Below, in pieces: positions 1 through 9,210 of a stretch of 64,000 nt of DNA. The position numbers and the translations under genes were made by a program. The notes under the pieces were generated by a model. It ran no database searches and had not been told where the DNA came from. It was given only the letters and a program-made list of their open reading frames with translations. The DNA lies in the NCBI GenBank assembly GCA_965224745.1, contig CBDCZY010000010.1, positions 496,001 to 560,000 of the forward strand. Direction: 5' to 3'. This stretch comes from CBDCZY01 sp965224745 (GTDB taxonomy: Bacteria; Pseudomonadota; Gammaproteobacteria; Methylococcales; Methylomonadaceae). Each line of letters starts with the position of its first letter. Within the stretch, counting starts at the first letter, position 1.

Positions 1-77
1 TTAGTTTAATGCCTTTCTCTTCGAAGTACATTTATCCTCAAATTTTAGACGAAAACATTTTTTAAAGGTAGAAACCA

Positions 78-962
78 ATGAATATTACTGCCGCAATGGT
101 TAAAGAGCTGCGTGAAAGAACCGGCTCAGGCATGATGGAATGTAAAAAAGCATTAGTAGAAATGAATGGCGATTTGGATGCTGCTATTGAGCATATGCGT
201 AAAACCGGGTTAGCTAAAGCAGATAAAAAAGCGGGTAGAACGGCTGCTGAAGGTCGTGTGGGCGTTAGTGTTAGCAGTGATGGCAAGCAGGCTGCTATGG
301 TAGAGATAAATTGTGAAACGGATTTTGTATCTAAAGGCGATGAGTTTGCAAAATATGTGAATGATGTTGTAGCAAGTATTGTTCAAAATCAAGCTGCTAC
401 CATAGAAGATGTAATGTCGCTCAAACTAGCCAGTGAAAATAAGTCTATCGATGAGGTGAGACGTACTTTAGTTGCCAAGTTGGGAGAGAACATAAATGTC
501 AGGCGTTTTGAAAGGTTTTCATCAAATGAAGGATTTGTCAGCTCTTACTCACATGGCAGTAAAATTGGCGTTATAGTAGAATTATCCGGTGCTGACCAGG
601 CGCTTGGAAAAGATATTGCCATGCACGTCGCTGCGAGCAAGCCAATATGTGTTAGCGAAAATGAAATAGCACCAGAAATTATAGCGAAGGAAAAAGAAAT
701 TTTTATTGCACAAGCAGCGCAAAGTGGCAAGCCAGCAGAAATTATTGAAAAAATGGTTGTAGGAAGGGTTAAAAAATTTCTAGGGGAGGTGACTTTAATA
801 GGCCAGCCTTTTGTAAAAAATCCTGATATTTCAATTGCCCAATTGGTTTCTGAAAAAAATAATCAAGTCCAACGTTTTACGCGATATGAAGTCGGAGAAG
901 GGATTGAGAAAAAACAAGAAAATTTTGCAGAAGAAGTAATGGCGCAAGTTCGAGGGAACTAA
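78..962 (+). CDS. tsf: Elongation factor Ts
   Basis: EF-Ts is the nucleotide-exchange factor that recycles EF-Tu from the GDP to the GTP form during translation. The 294-residue length is normal for the family. The N-terminal UBA-like module carries the expected TGSGMMECKKAL stretch (residues 16-27), and the ETDFVSKGDEF segment near residues 79-89 is the EF-Tu contact motif of the core. An AAAGG ribosome-binding site at 64-68 sits nine bases before the ATG. It is the first gene of a same-strand run with pyrH and frr, the usual rpsB-tsf-pyrH-frr order; rpsB would lie just left of the window. Identification is secure. Confidence 0.97.
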   Translation: MNITAAMVKELRERTGSGMMECKKALVEMNGDLDAAIEHMRKTGLAKADKKAGRTAAEGRVGVSVSSDGKQAAMVEINCETDFVSKGDEFAKYVNDVVASIVQNQAATIEDVMSLKLASENKSIDEVRRTLVAKLGENINVRRFERFSSNEGFVSSYSHGSKIGVIVELSGADQALGKDIAMHVAASKPICVSENEIAPEIIAKEKEIFIAQAAQSGKPAEIIEKMVVGRVKKFLGEVTLIGQPFVKNPDISIAQLVSEKNNQVQRFTRYEVGEGIEKKQENFAEEVMAQVRGN

Positions 963-1013
963 TAAAAATATGAAACTAGCTGATACTATAAGCTACTGGT
1001 ATAAGGGGTGCCG

Positions 1014-1727
1014 ATGACAGAACTTATTTGTAAAAGGATTTTGCTCAAGCTGAGTGGTGAAGCATTAATGAGTGAGGAAGGAGGTAGTATTGATGCCAAC
1101 ATACTAAAAAGACTCGCTTTAGAAATCAAAGACCTCTGCGAAGCAGGAATAGAGGTTGGCTTGGTCATTGGTGGAGGTAACATTATAAGGGGTGCTGATA
1201 AAGCATCTGAAGGCTTGGATCGTGTAACCAGTGATCAAATGGGTATGCTAGGCACCGTTATCAATGCGTTGGCGATGCAAGACGCTTTAGAGAATCTGGG
1301 GCAGCAGGTCAGGGTAATGTCAGCACTGAAAATCAACCAGGTGTGTGAGGATTACATTCGTCGTAAAGCAGTAAGGCATCTCGAAAAAGGCAGGGTTGTC
1401 ATTTTTGCAGCGGGAACTGGCAATCCATTTTTTACAACTGATTCTGCAGCTAGCCTGCGAGCGATAGAAATCAATGCTCAATTGATGATAAAAGCTACCA
1501 AAGTTGATGGAGTCTATTCAGCTGATCCAAACAAAGACAGTAGTGCGTCTTTTTATACAAAACTCACTTATGACCAGGCGCTTGATCAGAGGTTAAGTGT
1601 AATGGATGCAACAGCTTTGGTTTTATGTCGGGACAATAATGTACCCCTGAGGGTTATGAATATATTTGAGACGGGCTCCGTTATGAGGCTCATGCAAGGT
1701 GAAGAGATAGGTTCGCTCATAGAGTAG
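1014..1727 (+). CDS. pyrH: UMP kinase
   Basis: UMP kinase phosphorylates UMP to UDP in pyrimidine nucleotide synthesis. It belongs to the amino-acid-kinase fold, is unrelated to eukaryotic UMP kinases, and is typically a hexamer controlled by GTP and UTP. The sequence shows the N-terminal KLSGEAL phosphate-binding motif, VIGGGNIIRG, and the ATKVDGVYSADP segment for nucleotide binding. A GTG two codons upstream (1008) is in frame, but it overlaps the AGGGG ribosome-binding site (1004-1008), which is well placed for the ATG at 1014, so I choose 1014 (237 aa). It lies between tsf and frr with short gaps, consistent with one transcript. Confidence 0.96.
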   Translation: MTELICKRILLKLSGEALMSEEGGSIDANILKRLALEIKDLCEAGIEVGLVIGGGNIIRGADKASEGLDRVTSDQMGMLGTVINALAMQDALENLGQQVRVMSALKINQVCEDYIRRKAVRHLEKGRVVIFAAGTGNPFFTTDSAASLRAIEINAQLMIKATKVDGVYSADPNKDSSASFYTKLTYDQALDQRLSVMDATALVLCRDNNVPLRVMNIFETGSVMRLMQGEEIGSLIE

Positions 1728-1748
1728 AAGCCAAGATAGGAAGTAATA

Positions 1749-2306
1749 ATGATCACAGATATCCAACAAGAAGCTAATTCTCGAATGGGAAAAACACTTG
1801 AAGCGCTTAAGTCAGAATTGTCGAAGATAAGAACTGGCAGAGCCCACCCAAGCTTGTTAGACCAAATCACAGTTTCTTATTATGGCAACGAAACCCAATT
1901 GTCTCAGGTTGCGAACGTCGCTATCGAGGATACCCGAACCTTAACAGTAACACCCTGGGAAAAAAGTATGGTTCAAGCCGTCGAAAAGGCGATACTCACT
2001 TCAGATCTAGGACTCAACCCAGCGACAAGTGGGGCTGTCATTAGAATTCCGCTTCCGCCCTTAACCGAGGAGAGAAGGCGTGATCTGGTAAAACTTGTGA
2101 AGCATGAAGCTGAAAATTCCAGAGTTGCTATCAGAAACATTCGTCGAGATTCAAATTCAGAAATTAAATCAATATTAAAAGCAAAGGATATTTCTGAAGA
2201 CGAAGCCCGAGGTGGTGAAGAAAAAATTCAAAAATTGACTGATCAGCATATTAAAGAAGTTGAAAAGATTTTAGAAACAAAAGAAGCTGATTTATTGTCA
2301 ATGTAA
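1749..2306 (+). CDS. frr: Ribosome recycling factor
   Basis: RRF, with EF-G, splits the post-termination ribosome so subunits can be reused. The 185 residues match the family length exactly. Typical sequence includes the L-KIRTGRAHPSLLD region (residues 24-37), the VTPWEKSMVQAVEKAI stretch, and the IRIPLPPLTEERRRDLVK segment with the following HEAENSRVAIRNIRRD helix. A TAGGAAG ribosome-binding site (1737-1743) precedes the ATG. It lies 21 bases after pyrH and 39 before uppS, within the housekeeping operon. Confidence 0.97.
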   Translation: MITDIQQEANSRMGKTLEALKSELSKIRTGRAHPSLLDQITVSYYGNETQLSQVANVAIEDTRTLTVTPWEKSMVQAVEKAILTSDLGLNPATSGAVIRIPLPPLTEERRRDLVKLVKHEAENSRVAIRNIRRDSNSEIKSILKAKDISEDEARGGEEKIQKLTDQHIKEVEKILETKEADLLSM

Positions 2307-2345
2307 TTTTAAAAAAATTGGCGAACACTTTCTTTTCCAAACCAA

Positions 2346-3110
2346 ATGCAACCAATTGATAGCGACCATCAGGGTAATCAAAAGATTCCGAGCCATTTAG
2401 CCATAATCATGGATGGCAACGGAAGATGGGCTAAGAATAGACTCTTGCCACGTACTGCTGGACATCATGCGGGAGTGAAGTCAGTTCGAAAAGTTGTCGA
2501 TTATTGCGCTAAACAAGGTGTGGGTGTACTTACTTTGTTTGCTTTTAGCAGTGAAAATTGGCGAAGACCAGAAGAAGAGGTCTCTATCTTGATGGAGTTG
2601 TTTATTTCGACTTTACAAAAAGAGATCAAGAAATTATGCGAAAACAATATAGTTCTTCGTTTTGTCGGAGATAGGGCTGCTTTTTCGGAAAAATTGCAGT
2701 CTAAGATTATTGAAGGAGAAAGGGCTACTGCTAACAATACTGGTTTGAAACTTGTCATTGCGGCCAATTATGGCGGCAGATGGGACATTTGCCAGGCTGT
2801 TAAAACTATTTCCAAAAAAGTGGCCAGTGGAGAATTATTAACCAAAGATTTATCGGAAGCTACGATTTCTAATTTCTTATCGATGTCGGATCTACCTGAG
2901 CCGGATTTGTTTATTAGAACAGGAGGGGAGCAAAGAATCAGTAATTTTCTATTGTGGCAACTAGCATACACGGAGCTTTATTTTACCAATACTCTTTGGC
3001 CGGATTTTGATGATGAATCGCTTGGACAAGCGATAAAAGATTTTCAAAGCAGGCAGAGAAGATTTGGTTATACCAGTGAACAAATTATAAACAAAGCCGT
3101 CAACGTTTAG
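2346..3110 (+). CDS. uppS: Undecaprenyl diphosphate synthase (cis-prenyltransferase)
   Basis: UppS adds eight isopentenyl units in cis to farnesyl-PP to make the C55 carrier lipid for peptidoglycan and other envelope polymers. The 254-residue protein carries the family signature IIMDGNGRWA with the catalytic Asp near residue 25, FAFSSENWRRP in the middle, and DLFIRTGGEQRISNFLLWQ near residue 200. The ATG has no clear Shine-Dalgarno, so translation may depend on coupling or a weak site. It is followed 15 bases later by cdsA, the usual order. Confidence 0.96.
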   Translation: MQPIDSDHQGNQKIPSHLAIIMDGNGRWAKNRLLPRTAGHHAGVKSVRKVVDYCAKQGVGVLTLFAFSSENWRRPEEEVSILMELFISTLQKEIKKLCENNIVLRFVGDRAAFSEKLQSKIIEGERATANNTGLKLVIAANYGGRWDICQAVKTISKKVASGELLTKDLSEATISNFLSMSDLPEPDLFIRTGGEQRISNFLLWQLAYTELYFTNTLWPDFDDESLGQAIKDFQSRQRRFGYTSEQIINKAVNV

Positions 3111-3125
3111 CATCAACAGAATATT

Positions 3126-3998
3126 ATGTTAATTTATCGTGTCATTACAGCATTAATTTTAGCGCCTCTCATTATATTAACGGTGATAAAAGTACCACCT
3201 GAATATTCTTCTTGGATTTGGGCAACAGTCATTTTATTGGCAGGATGGGAGTGGACGAAACTGTGCGGAACAGTAAAAATTTTCCATCTTATCCTGTTCC
3301 TAGCAGCTCTCATGTTGCCAGTCTTTGGTCTTAAGCTATGGACAAATATTTTAGAGTATTTTGCTTATATTCTAAATTGGCCAGAAATTAGAAATTATTC
3401 TGGTATCTTGGATTGGCTTGCTGTACCCGTTGTTTTGTGGTGGTTGTTTATTATGATTTTGTTCAAGCATGCGCCCGATGGATTGCTTAATTTCAAAGGA
3501 AAATATTCAATTAAGTTGTTTATTGGATGGTTTATTTTAGTAGCCGCGTTTATGTTTTTTGACAGGCTGCGTACTTTTTTCGGTTGGGAAATGACGGTGT
3601 ATTTTCTATCATTGGTCTGGATAGCTGACATTTCAGCTTACTTTTTCGGAAAGAAGTTTGGCAAAACCAAGTTAGCACCCGATATCAGTCCAGGAAAAAC
3701 AGTTGAAGGCATGTATGCGGCACTTTTTTCTGCTGGGCTGCTAGGCTTGGTGGTAGGTCTGGGGTATGGGTTCACCAGCATGGTAATAGTAGATTTTGCC
3801 TTGTTGTCGGTACTCACTGTTTTGGTTTCAATTTACGGTGATCTGTTTATCAGCTTAGCCAAGCGTTTAAGAGGTGTAAAAGATTCAGGTAATCTTCTTC
3901 CCGGGCATGGCGGCATACTTGATAGGATAGATAGCATTATTGCTGGAGCCCCTGTTTTCTTTGCAGGCATCCTGCTCATCTATAGTCAATTCGGATGA
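3126..3998 (+). CDS. cdsA: Phosphatidate cytidylyltransferase (CDP-diglyceride synthase)
   Basis: CdsA makes CDP-diacylglycerol from phosphatidic acid and CTP, the branch point of bacterial phospholipid synthesis. The protein is strongly hydrophobic with about eight membrane segments over 290 residues. The C-terminal CTP-transferase signature is clear: a SPGKTVEG segment, SIYGDLFISLAKR and GVKDSGNLLPGHGGILDRIDS with its conserved Asp residues. Its TGA overlaps the dxr start by four bases (ATGA), so the two are translationally coupled. Confidence 0.96.
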   Translation: MLIYRVITALILAPLIILTVIKVPPEYSSWIWATVILLAGWEWTKLCGTVKIFHLILFLAALMLPVFGLKLWTNILEYFAYILNWPEIRNYSGILDWLAVPVVLWWLFIMILFKHAPDGLLNFKGKYSIKLFIGWFILVAAFMFFDRLRTFFGWEMTVYFLSLVWIADISAYFFGKKFGKTKLAPDISPGKTVEGMYAALFSAGLLGLVVGLGYGFTSMVIVDFALLSVLTVLVSIYGDLFISLAKRLRGVKDSGNLLPGHGGILDRIDSIIAGAPVFFAGILLIYSQFG

Positions 3999-5179
3999 AA
4001 GGACTATGCATTCTGGGTTCAACCGGGTCAATCGGTGTTAGCACCCTGGATGTAGTTGCCAGACATCCTTCGCTGTATCAAATTATCGCTTTAACCGCTC
4101 GTAATAACGTAGAACTATTAGCTAAGCAGTGTGTTCAATTCAAACCGAAGTATGCTGTTCTTATTGATCCTGATAAAGCAGAGGTTCTAGAACAAGAACT
4201 CAACCGGTTAGAATTAACTGACACAGAGATATTGTCCGGTGAAAACGCTTTAGAGGAAGTTGCCGCACTCGATCAAGTAAATACTGTCATGGCCGCCATT
4301 GTTGGAGCAGCCGGGCTACTTCCCACCTTGGCGGCAGCAAATGCGGGAAAGGATGTGTTGCTGGCGAACAAAGAAGCCTTGGTAATGTCAGGAGAAATTC
4401 TTATTGAAGCCGTTAAGCATTCAGGTGCGACACTGTTGCCTATCGATTCAGAACATAATGCTATATTTCAATGCATGCCTGGTGATTACAGAATCGGAGA
4501 GGCTGCTCCAGCCGTTCGGCGTATTTTGCTGACAGCATCCGGTGGTCCATTTAGAGAAACGCCAATAAAGGAACTGGAATCTGTCACCCCAGAACAAGCA
4601 GTAGCTCATCCTAATTGGGACATGGGTCGAAAAATTTCAGTGGATTCTGCGACCATGATGAACAAAGGTTTGGAACTCATCGAAGCATGTTTATTGTTTG
4701 ATCTACCTTCCTCTCAAATTGAGGTTGTTATTCATCCGCAAAGCGTTATTCATTCAATGGTAGATTATGTAGATGGTACAGTTTTGGCTCAGCTTGGCAA
4801 TCCTGATATGAGAATACCCATTGCTCATGCCTTGGCAATGCCAAATCGATTTGAGTCTGGGGCGGAACCATTGAACATTTTCGATATCCAACGTCTAGAC
4901 TTCGAACCACCGGATCTAAATCGTTTCCCTTGTCTACGTTTAGCACATGAAGCGATTAATGCGGGTGGCCTAATGCCAACGGTGCTCAATGCTGCTAACG
5001 AAATTGCGGTTGAGGCTTTCTTAAATTCTCGGCTTAGGTATGTTGATATTACAAAAACCATTGAGTTAACAATGCAACAATTTTCTGCAACGCCAGCTAG
5101 TCAATTGGATATTATTTTGGAAACTGATCAAGCTGCTAGGGAAATTTCTAACCAATTAGTCAGCGACTTAAAAATTTAA
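3995..5179 (+). CDS. dxr: 1-deoxy-D-xylulose 5-phosphate reductoisomerase
   Basis: Dxr converts DXP to 2-C-methyl-D-erythritol 4-phosphate with NADPH, the committed step of the MEP isoprenoid pathway; its product eventually feeds the neighbouring uppS. The 394-residue protein starts with the NADPH-binding GSTGSIG loop (residues 8-14). It contains LLPIDSEHNAIFQCM with the metal and substrate ligands, TASGGPFRE, NWDMGRKISVDSATMMNKG and HPQSVIHSMVDY. The start overlaps cdsA by four bases and the stop shares one base with rseP (TAATG). Confidence 0.97.
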   Translation: MKGLCILGSTGSIGVSTLDVVARHPSLYQIIALTARNNVELLAKQCVQFKPKYAVLIDPDKAEVLEQELNRLELTDTEILSGENALEEVAALDQVNTVMAAIVGAAGLLPTLAAANAGKDVLLANKEALVMSGEILIEAVKHSGATLLPIDSEHNAIFQCMPGDYRIGEAAPAVRRILLTASGGPFRETPIKELESVTPEQAVAHPNWDMGRKISVDSATMMNKGLELIEACLLFDLPSSQIEVVIHPQSVIHSMVDYVDGTVLAQLGNPDMRIPIAHALAMPNRFESGAEPLNIFDIQRLDFEPPDLNRFPCLRLAHEAINAGGLMPTVLNAANEIAVEAFLNSRLRYVDITKTIELTMQQFSATPASQLDIILETDQAAREISNQLVSDLKI

Positions 5180-6540
5180 TGAGCTCTTTTATAAGTACGA
5201 TATTTTACTTCGTTATTACCCTGGGGATATTAATTACCTTTCATGAATTTGGCCACTTTTGGGTTGCCCGAAGAGCAGGGGTGAAAGTATTAAAATTTTC
5301 TGTAGGGTTCGGTAAAAAGCTTTGGAGTTTTCAGAAAACGCCGGCAAGTACCGAATATATTTTAGCTGCCATCCCCTTAGGCGGATTCGTTAAGATGGTG
5401 GATGAGCGGGTTGAAAAAGTATCACCAGAAGATAAGCCTTTTGCCTTCAACAGCCAATCTTTGCCAAAAAGAACCGCGATTGTAGCAGCAGGACCCATTT
5501 TTAATTTGATACTGGCTATTTTTTTGTTTTGGTTGGTTTATACGCTCGGTGAAACGGGGTTAAAACCAAAAATCGGTCCAATCGAACCTGAGACCATTGC
5601 CGCCAAGTCTGGTTTTGTTGAAGGAGATGAAATAATACAAATAGGTAACACGCCAACACGCACTTGGTCAGAGGCAATCAGTACACTCATATCACAAGCT
5701 CTGGATGAAACTGATATATCGGTAAAAGTTAAAGCTCAAGACGATGAAATTACCCAACGGGTGATGACAATACCCCCAAGCGCTCTTGATGATCCAGAAG
5801 AGTTGTACAAACAATTAGGGTTTACGCCCTGGCAACCATCTCTACCACCCCTTATAGATAAAGTTTTGGCGGGTGGAGCCGCTTTTGACGCAGGCATGAA
5901 AAATGGTGACCTTGTTACTAGTGCCAATGGTAAAGCAGTGAATACTTGGGAACAGTGGGTCGACATAGTAAGGGATAACGCCGACATTGCAATTGATGTT
6001 GTAGTAACAAGAAATGACGTTAATTTGCCGCTAACAGTGACGCCAAAACTAGAAAAAGCTGAAACGGGTAATGTTGGAAAAATTGGTGCATCGGTTCGAG
6101 TTCCTGAAGGTTTGAGAGAGTCAATGCAAATACATTACACTCTTCCTCCAATAGAAGGGCTGGTTATGGCAAGTAAAAAGACTTGGGAATTTTCATCGGC
6201 AACTTTGAAAATGTTATGGAGAATGCTGACGGGACATGCTTCAGTAGAAAATTTGAGTGGGCCAATTAGTATCGCTCAGTATGCGGGTGAATCAGCTAGC
6301 ATGGGTCTTACCCATTTTTTAAAATATCTAGCCATTGTAAGTATTAGCCTGGGTGTCATTAATTTGTTACCCATACCAGTTTTAGATGGCGGCCACCTTA
6401 TGTTCTTCGCAATAGAAGCACTTAAAGGTAGTCCAGTTTCAGACCAGCTGCAGTTGCTTTTTCAACAAGTAGGGATCGCGATACTAATTACCCTGATGGG
6501 TTTAGCAATGTTTTTAGATATTGAACGATTAGTTTCGTAA
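5179..6540 (+). CDS. rseP: Site-2 zinc protease RseP
   Basis: RseP is an inner-membrane intramembrane metalloprotease. In Gammaproteobacteria it makes the second cut in the anti-sigma factor RseA, releasing sigma-E under envelope stress, and also clears signal peptides. The zinc motif HEFGH is at residues 22-26 in the first membrane segment, and the third ligand motif, NLLPIPVLDGGH, is near residue 398. Two PDZ domains lie between, around residues 110-200 and 205-290. At 453 aa it is standard length. In most Gammaproteobacteria bamA follows; here a DsbC-like gene does. Confidence 0.96.
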   Translation: MSSFISTIFYFVITLGILITFHEFGHFWVARRAGVKVLKFSVGFGKKLWSFQKTPASTEYILAAIPLGGFVKMVDERVEKVSPEDKPFAFNSQSLPKRTAIVAAGPIFNLILAIFLFWLVYTLGETGLKPKIGPIEPETIAAKSGFVEGDEIIQIGNTPTRTWSEAISTLISQALDETDISVKVKAQDDEITQRVMTIPPSALDDPEELYKQLGFTPWQPSLPPLIDKVLAGGAAFDAGMKNGDLVTSANGKAVNTWEQWVDIVRDNADIAIDVVVTRNDVNLPLTVTPKLEKAETGNVGKIGASVRVPEGLRESMQIHYTLPPIEGLVMASKKTWEFSSATLKMLWRMLTGHASVENLSGPISIAQYAGESASMGLTHFLKYLAIVSISLGVINLLPIPVLDGGHLMFFAIEALKGSPVSDQLQLLFQQVGIAILITLMGLAMFLDIERLVS

Positions 6541-6569
6541 AGACTATTCAGTGATTTTAATGCGAGAAA

Positions 6570-7301
6570 ATGATGATGAGAGCAAAACTTAGTAAATTCA
6601 GCGTTCTAATGATTAGTTTAGTAATACCTTTTCTCGGGCACGCTAATGAACAAACGGTTAGGGATGCCCTGAAAAAGTCTAAACCTGGCTTTGAACCTGA
6701 ATCTGTTAAATTGTCAGAAGTGAAAGGTCTATACGAAGTTGCTTATGGCCCCAATGTCTTTTATATGACAGAAGACGGTAAATATATTCTTCAAGGCAAC
6801 CTGATTGATGTTGCTGCTAGAAAAGATTTGACTGAAACTCGAGTTGCTGAAGCCAGGGTAGCATCTATCAGTAAAGTGGGTCAGGAAAACATGGTTATCT
6901 TTAAACCTGAAAAAACCAAACATACTATTTCTGTTTTTACCGATATTGATTGTGGTTATTGCAGAAAACTGCATTCTGAACTTGATCAATATCATAAAGA
7001 AGGTATTGCTATTCAATATCTTTTTTTCCCAAGAGCAGGTGTAGGTTCAGACTCATACAAAAAAGCTATATCTGTATGGTGTGCAGAGGATCGCAACAAA
7101 GCCTTAACACTTGCAAAAAATAATGGGGCATTAGAACCAAAAAATTGTGACAATCCTGTTGATCAACATATGAAACTAGGTGCAGAATTAGGCGCAAATG
7201 GAACGCCCATGCTTGTTACTGAAAAAGGTTCAGTATTTCCTGGTTACATTCCGGCAAAAAAATTAGCTCAAATGCTGAGTTTTGAAAGCCAAAAGAAATA
7301 A
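6570..7301 (+). CDS. dsbC: DsbC/DsbG-family periplasmic disulfide isomerase
   Basis: This is a thiol:disulfide interchange protein, predicted to reshuffle wrong disulfides in the periplasm while kept reduced by DsbD. A signal peptide is visible (residues 1-25, ending GHA before NEQ). The N-terminal part (about 26-85) fits the DsbC dimerisation domain, and a thioredoxin fold follows with the active site CGYC (C128, C131) and the cis-proline loop GTPML near residue 212. There are three consecutive ATG codons; I keep the first (6570), but either of the others is possible. It lies 29 bases after rseP and may be cotranscribed with it, which would fit an envelope-folding role. Confidence 0.9.
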   Translation: MMMRAKLSKFSVLMISLVIPFLGHANEQTVRDALKKSKPGFEPESVKLSEVKGLYEVAYGPNVFYMTEDGKYILQGNLIDVAARKDLTETRVAEARVASISKVGQENMVIFKPEKTKHTISVFTDIDCGYCRKLHSELDQYHKEGIAIQYLFFPRAGVGSDSYKKAISVWCAEDRNKALTLAKNNGALEPKNCDNPVDQHMKLGAELGANGTPMLVTEKGSVFPGYIPAKKLAQMLSFESQKK

Positions 7302-7775
7302 TTCAGACTTGCTTCAACGTAACTGCTTTTTATTGATCTAATTTACCTACCCATGTAATAAAGGACGAGGATTTAATATTATCCGAATCTTTTTTGTTTT
7401 TTGTTTTTTGTTTTTTGTTTTTTGTTTTTTGTTTTTTGTCCGTATTCCACGTTGTAAAAACAGCTTCGTAGCCTGCTATGCGCCTGTTTGTACGCCCTGA
7501 ATACGAACAAAATCCTTCGCTAAAACTTTCGGTTATTATTGAATCCTTGCACCTAGCAAAGTAATGCGAATATTTTGTGTTTCTAAAATAGTGTTCAACT
7601 TAGCATTCCCTTGATTCGCACCTTGAAGCAACATGTTTGAACTTCTTTTTCAACCTACTGCACTGCAGAGCAATAGCTTATTAGTTCTGGTTTTGGAAAC
7701 AGCCTAAACTGTCACCCCTTTTGTCTACAATACGATTATTTAACCTAATCTATCAGGCTTAAATGAAAGTATTTT
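7302..7775. other. Intergenic region between dsbC and the IS element
   Basis: No gene is supported here. It contains the heptamer tract at 7390-7438 and, further on, low-complexity noncoding-looking sequence. A 33-codon minus-strand ORF (about 7541-7642) has no recognisable homology and may be a scrap of an older gene. Confidence 0.5.
7390..7438. repeat. Seven tandem copies of the heptamer TTTTTTG
   Basis: Seven exact, uninterrupted copies of TTTTTTG (49 bases) lie 88 bases downstream of the dsbC stop. Such simple repeats change length by polymerase slippage. It is outside any coding frame I can support, so it cannot switch a reading frame here, though it could alter transcript ends or spacing. 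Confidence 0.95.
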
Positions 7776-9147
7776 CCAATTCAGAAATGAGTCTGAAATG
7801 TGCATAAAAGTTAAGCCATTTTTTTCTGTTCAAAAATCTGGTTAAAAAGTTTCTGTCTTTCTTTTTTTAGGATTATAGCGGCCTGATTATCGGTTATTGC
7901 CATGGCAACCTGATCGAGTATCGCAAAGCTTATTCCCGGTTTCAAATATTTTTCACTGTCAGGTAGTGATTTGAGTTTGTCATAAGGTGTCATCATGTTT
8001 TTATAGGGGTATTGCTTAGACTGCTTTCCTTTATCGTCGGTGATGATTTCAGGATAAAAGCAGGGCCTGTGATAGTTAACATAGGGGTACAAATACTTGA
8101 TATTGAATTCATTCAGCCTCGCAGCCCATCTTTGTGGGATATGGGTATAGCCAAAAACCTTTCTGACCACCGCGGCATTTTTGCCTTCAACCAGTGCATT
8201 ATCATTGGTTTGTCGGGATCGTGATTTGGTCATTTCAATCAATAGCTTATTTAACAGGTTCTCTACGGGCTTGTTGATATATTCTGACCCATTGTCAGAG
8301 TGAAAACCTTTGATGATAAAGGGAAAAGTTTCCAGTATTTGTTCAAGCACGGGGATTAAAAAGTGTTCGCTGATTTTTTCAACGGATAAGATCATTTCAA
8401 ACTGAGTGACTTCATCAACTACATTGATATGATAAACGCCTTTTTGCTTGTCCTGGTCGCCCTGGTGAACGGTATCAACGCGAAGGTATCCTGGCTGACC
8501 GTTGGCTTGTGGTTTTCTTTTGTCGCCAATGGCGATCTGCCTGGGTTTGGTTTTTTCAAAGTCTCTGCGCTGTAACTGATAGGTTTTTGATGCCCTCAGA
8601 TTGTAGAGGTGTGAAACAGAGATTGTCGCCAGCTTTTGATACTGCTTCTCTCCGTACACCTGATAGGAACGCTCAATAAGCTTTTTCACGGCATGACCAC
8701 AAGGTTTCTCATGCCATTCATCAATGTCTGCCAATAATCGAATATCGCGCTGAGAATATTTTCGGTTGAAACCATTGCCTCTTGCTGGGCTGTACCTGAC
8801 GTAACCGGTCTTTCGGTACTGCGCGATGAGACGTGTCATCTGCTGGCGGGAATAACCGGTTAGCTTAATCAGAAACCGACTAATGATGCCCTTGTCTTTT
8901 TTATTGCAGGACAGGTAGTTGAATTTAACGAGTCCCTTTTGGATCAATTGATACCGCTCAGCTTTATTACCCGGTATCGAATAGGCTATCGATTGGTTGC
9001 CCTGTAAAAAGGATTCGAGGTGCTCTATTTGGGTTAAATTATCGATGTTCATAATCATTTTCATAAAGTGGATTATGAACAGAAAAGCTATTTCAGGCTC
9101 ATTTTATACTGGAAATAAGGAGTCGTTTCAGACTCATTTCATATTGG
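7776..9147 (-). mobile_element. Insertion sequence with DD35E transposase and terminal inverted repeats
   Basis: A 1.37-kb element bounded by inverted repeats. The left end has GAAATGAGTCTGAAA at 7784-7798 preceded by CCAAT (7776-7780); the right end has the exact reverse complement TTTCAGACTCATTTC at 9126-9140 followed by ATATTGG. A second, imperfect copy of the right repeat lies inside at 9091-9112 (18 of 22 positions match). I could not find a convincing target-site duplication. The single gene inside runs leftward. Confidence 0.8.
7811..9064 (-). CDS. IS transposase with integrase (rve) core
   Basis: A 417-residue DDE transposase, predicted to cut and rejoin the ends of the surrounding element. 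The N-terminal part (about residues 50-120) looks like a helix-turn-helix DNA-binding region. The retroviral-integrase-type catalytic core has its acidic residues in RVDTVHQGD (D197), FHSDNGSEY (D257) and NALVEGKN (E293), which gives DD35E spacing. The frame is intact, so the element may be active. Overall it resembles rve-domain transposases rather than a classical IS3 OrfB, as it is one ORF without a frameshift; I do not assign an IS family. Several Met codons lie close to the start, and 9046 is an alternative. Confidence 0.88.
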   Translation of the reverse strand: MKMIMNIDNLTQIEHLESFLQGNQSIAYSIPGNKAERYQLIQKGLVKFNYLSCNKKDKGIISRFLIKLTGYSRQQMTRLIAQYRKTGYVRYSPARGNGFNRKYSQRDIRLLADIDEWHEKPCGHAVKKLIERSYQVYGEKQYQKLATISVSHLYNLRASKTYQLQRRDFEKTKPRQIAIGDKRKPQANGQPGYLRVDTVHQGDQDKQKGVYHINVVDEVTQFEMILSVEKISEHFLIPVLEQILETFPFIIKGFHSDNGSEYINKPVENLLNKLLIEMTKSRSRQTNDNALVEGKNAAVVRKVFGYTHIPQRWAARLNEFNIKYLYPYVNYHRPCFYPEIITDDKGKQSKQYPYKNMMTPYDKLKSLPDSEKYLKPGISFAILDQVAMAITDNQAAIILKKERQKLFNQIFEQKKMA

Positions 9148-9210
9148 ACAAGACTATGAATTGCTTGTATGGGCAATCGGGTTTAAATTAAGCCAATAAT
9201 TTTGAGTAAA

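Noticed and set aside
7390..7438. CRISPR-like array
   Set aside because: It is a simple heptamer microsatellite with no spacers, and there are no cas genes.
7541..7642. A 33-codon minus-strand frame beside the IS
   Set aside because: Too short and without homology; at most a gene remnant.
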